A stretch of 26,448 bases of DNA from a virus, in IMG/VR virus record IMGVR_UViG_3300005264_000081, positions 1 through 26,448 of that record, one strand, 5' to 3'. The notes beneath the pieces are model-generated. The model was not told where the DNA came from, did no database searches, and worked only from the letters and a program-made list of their open reading frames with translations. Shown here piece by piece: positions 1 to 5,749 of this stretch (positions are counted from its first letter, which is position 1; each line of letters opens with the position of its first letter). Both the position numbers and the translations under genes were made by a program.

Positions 1-162
1 ACAGGAGCACCATCTTATCCAGCTATGATACTTGATTATAGAAAAAATTTAGCTAAATGGGAAGTTGTTGAAGAATTTTGTAAGAAAGAGAAAGAGAAAG
101 GCATAAATGCTGAGTTTAAAATTATAACTGAAGCATTCCTTGCAAGACTAAAATTCAACTAG
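1..162 (+). CDS. Head-completion protein, gp4-like (C-terminal part)
   Basis: The reading frame is open from the first base and ends at TAG 160-162, giving the last 53 residues of a protein that starts outside the window. The tail contains DYRKNLAKWEVVEEFCKK, then an F-K-I-I-T-E step and a short end. This resembles the end of T4 gp4-type head-completion proteins, where an (N/Q)xAKWxAAxxFC helix is followed by a FxIxTE strand. T4 gp4 seals filled heads before tail joining and carries a nuclease-like fold. The neighbouring portal and head-region genes fit this. The match is from remembered family pattern over a short piece, so it is moderate only, and the catalytic part is not in view. Confidence 0.5.
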   Translation, partial: TGAPSYPAMILDYRKNLAKWEVVEEFCKKEKEKGINAEFKIITEAFLARLKFN

Positions 163-194
163 AGTAAATAACTTAATAATATATATATATGTTT

Positions 195-202
195 TATAAA
201 TA
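195..202 (+). promoter_or_regulatory. T4-type late promoter box TATAAATA
   Basis: An exact TATAAATA octamer lies 34 bases before the ATG at 237, in the gap after the gp4-like gene. T4 late promoters consist of this -10 box with no -35 element and are read by RNA polymerase carrying the phage sigma factor gp55. The same box recurs before other genes in this window. In such AT-rich DNA a chance match is possible. Confidence 0.45.
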
Positions 203-236
203 AATGAAAAGTCTTATAATTTAGGAATAACAAAAA

Positions 237-437
237 ATGTTAGCAAACAAGAATTATTTTTTCAATAATGAATTAGTTATTAGAGAAAATGAAAATGTAG
301 AAATTATAGATATTGATATAAGAAAGAATGATAATTTATTTTTTATTGTAGAGAGTTTATATACAGGCTTTATAATCAAGTTAAAATATATTGATATTTA
401 TAGTGCTCTGGATGATGGATGGGAAATAGCTTCATAA
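237..437 (+). CDS. Small hypothetical protein (66 aa)
   Basis: I do not recognise this protein. It has 66 residues, is acidic and rich in Ile and Asn, and ends in DDGWEIAS. It has no signal peptide or membrane segment and no cysteine pair. The alternating hydrophobic pattern suggests a small beta-rich fold. It sits between the gp4-like gene and the 195-aa packaging-region gene, behind a TATAAATA box, so late expression with the head genes is likely. The ribosome binding site is weak (AGGAATAACAAAAA before ATG). The short length and low-complexity DNA leave some doubt that it is translated. Confidence 0.55.
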   Translation: MLANKNYFFNNELVIRENENVEIIDIDIRKNDNLFFIVESLYTGFIIKLKYIDIYSALDDGWEIAS

Positions 438-519
438 GTAGTGTTTAAATCAATTTCAATGTTAAGATAAGTATTTATATAGAATTACATTTAAAATTGA
501 ATTAAACTAACTGTTTGAT

Positions 520-540
520 ATGAATAAAAGAAGATTATAA
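520..540 (+). other. Minimal upstream ORF duplicating the next gene's start
   Basis: ATG at 520 opens a six-codon frame (MNKRRL) ending in TAA at 538-540. Exactly 24 bases later the real gene begins with MKKRRLA. The two stretches match at most bases, so this is a short tandem duplication of the gene start in which the first copy has acquired a stop. It may be an inert relic, or it may affect translation of the gene at 544. Confidence 0.4.
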
Positions 541-543
541 TAA

Positions 544-1131
544 ATGAAGAAAAGAAGATTAGCTAGAAAGCAAATATTAGAGAATAATAGAGTCAAGAAA
601 AAAGAAGATAGAGATTTGGTTATTAGAAGTAGAAGATCAATGAAAAAAATATCTGATTTTAATGCAGGTGAAGTTATTGTTTTTAAGTATGATGCTATAA
701 CTAAAGATACACTAGATAAGTATGATAAATCCCCTTTACTTATTACACTAGGAACTTTTACTGCAAAGAAAACTAAAAATTTTATTTTACAAGGTATTAA
801 TATGCATTGGTTATCTCGATCACAGAAAACTAAAGTATTTGATATTATAGTAAAAAACTATATGAAGTTAGATTGGACTACTGGTAAAAATTTAAGATTA
901 AAAAAGAAAAGATTTATACAAATGACGTTTGATGATATAAAAGCTAATTCTATATTAAATAAAGCAATTATAGGAAATAATGCATATAGACATTATATAA
1001 TTAAAAGAGGAACAGGATATAGAAGAGTTCCTCTAAACTTTTATGATAAGCTATTTACAAAAGAAGGTAGGAACGTTCATCGTGCACGTTGGAGTCATAA
1101 GAGTAAAGGACATAAGGTTAAGGGTTATTAA
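544..1131 (+). CDS. Conserved T4-like head/packaging-region protein
   Basis: This is a 195-residue very basic protein. A Lys/Arg-rich N-terminus (residues 1-35) leads into a core with FKYDAITKDTLDKYDKSPLL, then FILQGINMHWL and a basic, Tyr-rich C-terminus. The pattern (K)YDAxTKDTLxxYDxxPL followed by a GxNxHxL segment is one I associate with a conserved protein encoded near gp4 and gp20 in many T4-like phages, sometimes annotated as a DNA-end protector (gp2). I cannot confirm that name. The basic charge fits DNA contact in packaging. It lies 26 bases before the portal gene and probably shares its transcript. Confidence 0.65.
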   Translation: MKKRRLARKQILENNRVKKKEDRDLVIRSRRSMKKISDFNAGEVIVFKYDAITKDTLDKYDKSPLLITLGTFTAKKTKNFILQGINMHWLSRSQKTKVFDIIVKNYMKLDWTTGKNLRLKKKRFIQMTFDDIKANSILNKAIIGNNAYRHYIIKRGTGYRRVPLNFYDKLFTKEGRNVHRARWSHKSKGHKVKGY

Positions 1132-1157
1132 ATAATTAAAAATAGGAACATATAAAA

Positions 1158-2999
1158 ATGGCAAAGAAAAAATTTAAGAAAGACTTACTAATTGAAAAAT
1201 TAGAAAAAGATTTACTACAAGCAAAAGAAGAAAATAAAAATTTATCAACTATATCAACTCAAAAAGATATATTATCTGATTTAGCATACACAAATACTAA
1301 TAGTGGTGAGTATATTGAATTATATAAAATTAAAAATCCTAGTGAATATATTCCAATGTGGAGAAATATGGCTAGTCAGCATATTGAAGTCCAAGAAGCA
1401 ATTGAAGAAATTACTAATGATGCAATTGTTACTAATGATTTATCTGAAGATATTATACAATTAGATTTTAAGAAACTTGAAGATAAGAAAATTACAGAGA
1501 ACAATAAAAAGAAAATTATAGATGAATGGAAATATTTATACTCATTACAAAACCTTGATGAAAATTTAGAGGTATATTTCAGAAGATTTTATATTGATAG
1601 CGTCCTAATATCTGAAGATATATTTGATAATGATAATATGAAAGGTGGTATTCAAGCAATTAATATATTAGACCCAATTGGTATGGTAAAAGAATATAGT
1701 AAAAAAAGAAAGAAATTCATTTATTATAAACAAAAATATGATAATAATGGTTATTCATTTTTAGATCAAGAAACGGCAATGAAAAAAATATGGGTTGATG
1801 ATCAAATTTCATTATGTAGTTCTGGGAGTTGGGATCCAGCTAGGAAAATGTATATGTCATATTTGAATTATGCAGTAATGCCAATTAATAAGTTAAATTC
1901 AATAGAGACTTCAATTATAGTTTATGCGTTGACTAGATCAACTGAAAGAATGGTTTATTATATTGATGTTGGTGATATGCCAGAAAAGAAAGCGCTTGCT
2001 AAAATTCAAGGTATTGCAAAAGCTAATTCAAGTGTTATAAAATATGATCCAGCAACTGGTTCTACGAGCAATTCTAAAGATAAGATTAAACTTACTAAAG
2101 ATATTTATCTTGGTAGAAGAAATGGTGAAAAGGGTACTCAAATAGAGAATTTATCAGCAAGTGATATGAATATTGGTGAAATGCCAATTTTAGAATACTT
2201 CCAAGATTTATTATATAGATCATTGAAAGTTCCTAGATTAAGAAAAAGTAAAGAAGCAACTTTTCAATTTGGTGAAACTCAAGAAATAGAAAGAGAAGAA
2301 TTATCATTTTTTAAGTTCATTACTAAGCTGAGATTAAAATTAACTCATTTATTCAGAAACCAATTAAAGAAACATTTAATAGCAAAAGGTATTTGTAGTG
2401 AGCAAGAATGGGAAGATATTTATAAAAGAATTATTACATTTAATTTCTTAAATAATAATGATTTTGACGAATTAAAAAGAATAGCGGCTCTAAGATCAAG
2501 ACTAGAAGTGCTATCAACAATTTCAGAATATACATTAAAAGATTTTAATGGTAATTTAACTATATTCTCAAGAGAGTGGGTAATGGATAATGTATTGAAA
2601 TTGACTGAAGAGCAAAAAGAAGAAATTGAAAAGCAGTTAACTGACGAAATTAAGAAACTACCTAAAGATCCAGATTTAGAGCAGGATGATAACCCTGATA
2701 GTGATGATGACTATAGTCCACCAGAGAATAATACTAAGAAAGAGAAAAAGCCTGAAGATGATGAAGATGAGCAGGATGATGAAAAAGATGAAGATGGTGT
2801 TGATGAAGATTTTAATGACTTATTAGAAGTATATAGAAATAAAAAGAAATTAAATAAAGATGATCAAGAATTAGCTATTGATATTGATGAATTAGAAATA
2901 ATTAAAGATACATTGAAAGAAGGTGATAGAATTATAGACCCTAAAAATAATATTGAAATGATATATAAAGATGGAATTTTAATACCATCTGAAAAATAA
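1158..2999 (+). CDS. 20: Portal protein, T4 gp20-like
   Basis: This 613-residue protein forms the dodecameric portal at the capsid vertex, through which DNA is packaged and to which the tail attaches. Recognisable gp20-type blocks are INILDPIGMV (about 168-177), then ALTRSTERMVYYIDVGDMP (about 257-275), a YDPATG step near 296-301, a YLGRRNGEKGT segment (about 317-327), and EYFQDLLYRSLKVP just before the C-terminal stem and crown helices. T4 gp20 has 524 residues. The extra length comes largely from a strongly acidic Asp/Glu-rich stretch at about 503-553 followed by a short folded end. The start has a GGAACA-type ribosome binding site. The prohead core and protease genes that follow gp20 in T4 are not the next genes here. 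Confidence 0.93.
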   Translation: MAKKKFKKDLLIEKLEKDLLQAKEENKNLSTISTQKDILSDLAYTNTNSGEYIELYKIKNPSEYIPMWRNMASQHIEVQEAIEEITNDAIVTNDLSEDIIQLDFKKLEDKKITENNKKKIIDEWKYLYSLQNLDENLEVYFRRFYIDSVLISEDIFDNDNMKGGIQAINILDPIGMVKEYSKKRKKFIYYKQKYDNNGYSFLDQETAMKKIWVDDQISLCSSGSWDPARKMYMSYLNYAVMPINKLNSIETSIIVYALTRSTERMVYYIDVGDMPEKKALAKIQGIAKANSSVIKYDPATGSTSNSKDKIKLTKDIYLGRRNGEKGTQIENLSASDMNIGEMPILEYFQDLLYRSLKVPRLRKSKEATFQFGETQEIEREELSFFKFITKLRLKLTHLFRNQLKKHLIAKGICSEQEWEDIYKRIITFNFLNNNDFDELKRIAALRSRLEVLSTISEYTLKDFNGNLTIFSREWVMDNVLKLTEEQKEEIEKQLTDEIKKLPKDPDLEQDDNPDSDDDYSPPENNTKKEKKPEDDEDEQDDEKDEDGVDEDFNDLLEVYRNKKKLNKDDQELAIDIDELEIIKDTLKEGDRIIDPKNNIEMIYKDGILIPSEK

Positions 3000-3012
3000 A
3001 AAATAAAATAAC

Positions 3013-3041
3013 TTGACATATTTGATTATATTTAGTATATT
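3013..3041 (+). promoter_or_regulatory. Sigma70-like promoter before the first leader gene
   Basis: TTGACA at 3013-3018 and TATATT at 3036-3041 are separated by exactly 17 bases, 35 bases before the ATG at 3077. The same hexamers and spacing recur at 3453-3481 and, with TTGACT, at 5140-5168. TTGATTATAT and GTTAATTAAAAA are also shared with the second copy. Confidence 0.7.
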
Positions 3042-3076
3042 TGATTATATGTTAATTAAAAAAAAAGGATAAGAAA

Positions 3077-3286
3077 ATGAAAAATTTCAAAGAGTATTAT
3101 GAACAAGAAATATTAAGTGAAGGTAAAACTTATGAAATGGGTGCAGATAAAATAAGACAAGCTATGGCAGAATCTGGTAAAATGAAGGTCAGTGAACTTA
3201 TGAAGTATATGAAAACAAGATATGCTGGAAAATATGATGTAAAATTAGCAAGAGAAAATGCTAAAGAATTAGTTGCAGATATGTAA
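3077..3286 (+). CDS. Small protein with capsid-targeting-like leader (type A, 69 aa)
   Basis: The N-terminus MKNFKEYYEQEILSEGK matches the type A leader shared by several genes here. L-S-E before G would suit a T4-type prohead protease (hydrophobic-x-E). Removal would leave about 53 residues, mostly predicted helix, with SELMKYMKTRYAGKYDVK and a short basic-acidic end. By analogy with T4 internal proteins I infer packaging inside the head. The mature domain is not recognised. The ribosome binding site AAAGGATAAGAAA is well placed, and the gene has its own TTGACA-N17-TATATT promoter. A palindromic element lies directly downstream. Confidence 0.75.
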   Translation: MKNFKEYYEQEILSEGKTYEMGADKIRQAMAESGKMKVSELMKYMKTRYAGKYDVKLARENAKELVADM

Positions 3287-3434
3287 AATATTTAATGAGT
3301 CCAGTATAAAAAGGTCAAAAATCTGTCATTACTAGGAGTTTACGACGAAGTAATCCCAATATTTCAGCCTACGAAAATCTGAGATTGCTTCACTATGTTC
3401 GCAATGACACCTTTTTATACCAGACTCTTTAATA
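3287..3434. repeat. REPIN-like palindromic element with long inverted ends
   Basis: The gap between two leader genes holds a large imperfect palindrome. Outer arms GAGTCCAGTATAAAAAGGT (3297-3315) and ACCTTTTTATACCAGACTC (3409-3427) are near-complementary, and the pairing extends into the flanking A/T. Inside are two inverted units, 3324-3357 (TGTCATTACTAGG...GAAGTAATCCC) and 3381-3409 (GAGATTGCTTCAC...GCAATGACA). Read on the minus strand, the second unit starts TGTCATTGCGAAC and ends GAAGCAATCTC. That is the style of a dispersed palindromic repeat common in bacterial chromosomes. The interior is visibly richer in G+C than its surroundings. It contains no gene. It is probably a host-derived mobile repeat, though it could also act as a transcription terminator. 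Confidence 0.7.
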
Positions 3435-3452
3435 TTAAAAACTGAATAAAGC

Positions 3453-3481
3453 TTGACAAGCAATAATATATTGATTATATT
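3453..3481 (+). promoter_or_regulatory. Sigma70-like promoter before the second leader gene
   Basis: TTGACA at 3453-3458 and TATATT at 3476-3481 are 17 bases apart, 30 bases before the ATG at 3512. It restarts transcription just after the palindromic element. The box sequences and spacing equal those of the promoter at 3013. Confidence 0.7.
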
Positions 3482-3511
3482 ACATTTGTGAGTTAATTAA
3501 AAATAAAGGAA

Positions 3512-3988
3512 ATGAAAAATTTTAAAGAGTATTACGAAGAAACAATGAATGAAGCTAGATCATATGAACAAGTATATTTTCATAGTCCATATCTTTGGAT
3601 AGCTAATGGACCAGGAAGTGGAAGTGGACCAGTTTTTAAAACTGATGTTGCAAAATTAGCTTCATATAGTGATAATCCAGAATATAAAAAAGAACCTAAT
3701 ACAGCTAAACAATTATTAGATTATTTTAAGAATGTTAAACCATTTGCTAAAAAAGATAATCAAAGAATGTTTAAAATTCCATTTTATCATAAAATGGATA
3801 AAACTGAAAATTTTGATATTTGGTGGGAAGTTTTACCAGAATATAAAAGAAGTGAAAAAGAATACAATGGAGATAAACCAGTTAAACCAACTAAATATAT
3901 TTGGTTAGTAATTGGTAAAGATAGTAAATATTCTTACTTGAACTTCTTTCATACTAAGAATGAAGCAAAAGGATATTCACAGATATAA
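3512..3988 (+). CDS. Protein with capsid-targeting-like leader (type A, 158 aa)
   Basis: The leader is MKNFKEYYEETMNEARS, with M-N-E before A as a likely prohead-protease site. The remaining ~144 residues include a GPGSGSGP turn, an aromatic patch around NFDIWWEVLPEYKR, and a strand-rich end (YIWLVIGKDSKYSYLNFF). The domain is not recognised; it looks globular alpha/beta and has no membrane segment. I infer a head-packaged internal protein. The ribosome binding site AAAGGA sits only one base before the ATG, unusually close. An internal ATG at 3545 falls exactly at the M of M-N-E, so a leaderless product is conceivable. uvsX follows after 24 bases. Confidence 0.75.
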   Translation: MKNFKEYYEETMNEARSYEQVYFHSPYLWIANGPGSGSGPVFKTDVAKLASYSDNPEYKKEPNTAKQLLDYFKNVKPFAKKDNQRMFKIPFYHKMDKTENFDIWWEVLPEYKRSEKEYNGDKPVKPTKYIWLVIGKDSKYSYLNFFHTKNEAKGYSQI

Positions 3989-4012
3989 ATTAATTATAGG
4001 AGAAATAAACCA

Positions 4013-5131
4013 ATGGCTAAAAAAACTATGTCAGCAAATGATTTAATTCAAATGATTGCTGGAACTGTAAAGAATGAACCAAAGATATTAAATGAAGTTA
4101 GAGAGAACTATACACCAGCATATCACATTGATATGGGTAATGTTCTCTTAAACTATCAAGTAGAAGCACAAAATACTGGAATGGCTAGTAATATGTCATT
4201 ACAGTTATTAGGTGCGGAAGGAAGTGGAAAATCTCTAATTATGAAAATAATAATGAGAAATTTTCAAAAAATGTTTGATGATAGTGTATGTGAATTGATA
4301 GAAACTGAAGGTGGAGTTGATGCAAATAAACTAGAGAAAGAAGGTTTAGACTTAAATAGACTTGTAATGACTGAGGTTAATCATACTTTAGAACTTAAAG
4401 ATGCTATTAGAGAAAAATTAAAGAAGTTTAAATTAGGTCATCATTGGGCATTTTTCATTGATAGTATTGGTAATTTAGCAAGTGAAGCTGAATATAACTT
4501 GAAAGAGGGTGAAAGTCATGCCGCTTTAGGTAGTAAAGCAAGAGAATCTAATTTGATGTTTAAAGTTATCTTGGCACCAGCTAGTAGAAGATCAATTCCA
4601 ATGGTATTTGTTAATAGAAAATATGATTCTATGGCGACTGGTGCATTTCTAACAGCAGATCAAAAATCAACAACATCCGGTGGTAAAGCTCAGTCATTTG
4701 CACCATCTGTAACACTAGAATTAACAAAAAGAACTATTTATGAGACAGTTGAGTATATGAAAGAAGATGGTAAGAAGTCTAAAAAGAAAGTACCTATTGC
4801 TACTGAAATAACATCATATTCTGCTAAAGCTAGAAGATCAAAAGATAAAACTAAAATTACATTTGTTATTCATAATAAAAAAGGTTTGTTAAGATATTCT
4901 GGACTATCTGAATTTGCTATCAATTATGGAATATTAGAAAAAGTTCAAGATGGTAGACAAAGGAATTGGAAATTAAAAAATACTGAGCAATCATTTAGAG
5001 AAATTATGGATATTCCTAATAGTGCTTGGGAAAAAGAATTAAAGAATGGTTTTGGTGATATGCTACATAATGAATTTAAGCAATCAGATTTATATCAAGA
5101 AGCTTCAGAAATTGCTAAAGTTAAAAAATAA
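4013..5131 (+). CDS. uvsX: UvsX RecA-like recombinase
   Basis: This 372-residue protein (T4 UvsX has 391) is the phage strand-exchange ATPase. It coats ssDNA and pairs it with homologous duplex in recombination-dependent replication and repair. Walker A GAEGSGKS lies at about residues 67-74 and Walker B AFFIDS at about 146-151. Family blocks ELIETEGGVD and HAALGSKARESN follow, then MVFVNRKYDSM and a GGKAQSFAPS L2-type loop region. No truncation is apparent. It sits inside a structural gene run, separated from the portal by two leader genes, and ends just before a hairpin/promoter and a tRNA. It has an AGGAGAAATAAACC ribosome binding site. Confidence 0.95.
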   Translation: MAKKTMSANDLIQMIAGTVKNEPKILNEVRENYTPAYHIDMGNVLLNYQVEAQNTGMASNMSLQLLGAEGSGKSLIMKIIMRNFQKMFDDSVCELIETEGGVDANKLEKEGLDLNRLVMTEVNHTLELKDAIREKLKKFKLGHHWAFFIDSIGNLASEAEYNLKEGESHAALGSKARESNLMFKVILAPASRRSIPMVFVNRKYDSMATGAFLTADQKSTTSGGKAQSFAPSVTLELTKRTIYETVEYMKEDGKKSKKKVPIATEITSYSAKARRSKDKTKITFVIHNKKGLLRYSGLSEFAINYGILEKVQDGRQRNWKLKNTEQSFREIMDIPNSAWEKELKNGFGDMLHNEFKQSDLYQEASEIAKVKK

Positions 5132-5139
5132 TATTTTAT

Positions 5140-5168
5140 TTGACTTCTCTAATAAAATTAGTTATATT
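5140..5168 (+). promoter_or_regulatory. Sigma70-like promoter upstream of the tRNA
   Basis: TTGACT at 5140-5145 and TATATT at 5163-5168 have a 17-base spacer, the same layout as the promoters at 3013 and 3453. It lies between uvsX and the tRNA. It overlaps an inverted repeat, so it may be controlled. Confidence 0.6.
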
Positions 5169-5179
5169 GTTAGAGAAGT
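5143..5179. terminator. Inverted repeat after uvsX (terminator or operator)
   Basis: ACTTCTCTAA (5143-5152) and TTAGAGAAGT (5170-5179) form a perfect 10-bp stem with a 17-base loop, starting 12 bases after the uvsX stop. There is no following T-run, so it is a poor intrinsic terminator. Its overlap with the spacer and -10 box of the promoter at 5140 makes an operator role equally likely. Confidence 0.4.
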
Positions 5180-5188
5180 TAACAGAAT

Positions 5189-5196
5189 TATAAATA
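5189..5196 (+). promoter_or_regulatory. Possible late promoter box TATAAATA before the tRNA
   Basis: An exact TATAAATA lies 10 bases upstream of the tRNA 5' end. If used as a T4 late promoter, the start would fall very near the mature tRNA end. This could be a chance match in AT-rich DNA. Confidence 0.25.
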
Positions 5197-5205
5197 ATAA
5201 TATAT

Positions 5206-5277
5206 TGCGGGATGGTGTAGTGGTAGCATTTTAGGCTCATAATCTAAAGGTCGAGGGTTCAAATCCCTCTCCCGCTT
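5206..5277 (+). tRNA. tRNA with CAU anticodon (Met, or Ile2 reading AUA)
   Basis: The sequence folds as a full cloverleaf. The acceptor has GCGGGA paired with TCCCGC (positions 2-7 with 66-71). A 4-bp D arm carries AGTGGTA, the anticodon stem is TTAGG/TCTAA with loop CTCATAA (anticodon CAT), and the T arm is GAGGG-TTCAAAT-CCCTC. Positions 1 and 72 are T and T, a mismatch, and CCA is not encoded. The anticodon stem lacks the three G-C pairs of initiator tRNA, so an elongator Met or a lysidine-modified Ile tRNA is more likely. AUA codons are very frequent in the phage genes, which favours the Ile reading. Confidence 0.88.
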
Positions 5278-5304
5278 CTAAATTTAAAATAAGGAAATAA
5301 TAAG

Positions 5305-5634
5305 ATGGAAAATGATGTAATAAGTGATATACTAAAGAATGCACAAGACGGTAATGTTTATGATTTTAAAGAGAAAGTTAAATCATATATTCAAGATGAA
5401 GTGGATGTAAAGGGTAAAGAATTTATTGATAGTGGAGATGCTTTTGATAGTTTTGTTAATAGTGATAGATTTCAAAATGAATCATCAATTGACATGATAG
5501 ATATTGCTACAAATCTTTATGATCAGTTCAAACTTAGCAAAAATAGAGATGAAATGATTAAGAAAGAATTAACTAAAAAGAAATATTCATTAAAAGATAT
5601 TTCTAAAATTATGAAAATGATTAGTAAATTATAA
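5305..5634 (+). CDS. Small acidic hypothetical protein (109 aa)
   Basis: The 109 residues are mostly predicted helix. MENDVISDILKNAQDGNVYD leads into a FKEKVKSYIQDEVDVKGKEF helix, an acidic middle, and a Lys-rich end (KKKYSLKDISKIMKM). The opening loosely recalls short head-core or hypothetical proteins of T4-like phages (D-I-I-x-x-I followed by an amphipathic helix), but I cannot name it. There is no capsid-targeting leader and no membrane segment. It lies between the tRNA and a strong terminator, so it ends this transcription unit. Its ribosome binding site is AAGGAAATAATAAG. Confidence 0.7.
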   Translation: MENDVISDILKNAQDGNVYDFKEKVKSYIQDEVDVKGKEFIDSGDAFDSFVNSDRFQNESSIDMIDIATNLYDQFKLSKNRDEMIKKELTKKKYSLKDISKIMKMISKL

Positions 5635-5654
5635 TATTTGTTTAAATATGATAA

Positions 5655-5708
5655 TACTAAAAAACCACTTAACCAATGGAAAATAGTTAAGTGGTTTTTA
5701 GTATTTTT
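5655..5708 (+). terminator. Intrinsic terminator
   Basis: TACTAAAAAACCACTTAAC (5655-5673) pairs with GTTAAGTGGTTTTTAGTA (5686-5703), an 18-bp stem with one bulged A and a 12-base loop, followed by TTTTT. It separates the uvsX/tRNA/109-aa unit from the baseplate genes. Confidence 0.85.
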
Positions 5709-5721
5709 ATAAATATAAATA
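5708..5721 (+). promoter_or_regulatory. Doubled late promoter box before gp6-like gene
   Basis: Two overlapping TATAAATA octamers (5708-5715 and 5714-5721) follow the terminator directly, 28 bases before the ATG at 5750. The identical doubled form is seen at 19885-19898. This is the likely late promoter for the baseplate cluster. Confidence 0.6.
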
Positions 5722-5749
5722 AAATACATTTATTAAAGGAAATAATACA

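Noticed and set aside
3287-3434. CRISPR repeat-spacer unit
   Set aside because: There are only two inverted, not direct, units and no regular spacers or cas genes.
5046-5234. + strand ORF of 62 aa running from the uvsX end into the tRNA
   Set aside because: It is out of frame with uvsX and overlaps the promoter, inverted repeat and tRNA; not a plausible gene.
5206-5277. Initiator tRNA-fMet
   Set aside because: The 1-72 pair is open, but the anticodon stem (TTAGG/TCTAA) lacks the three consecutive G-C pairs expected of an initiator.
5523-5729. Minus-strand ORF of 68 aa with hydrophobic content
   Set aside because: It is antisense to the 109-aa gene and its terminator, has no ribosome binding site, and all supported genes are on the + strand. 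AT-rich antisense frames often look hydrophobic.
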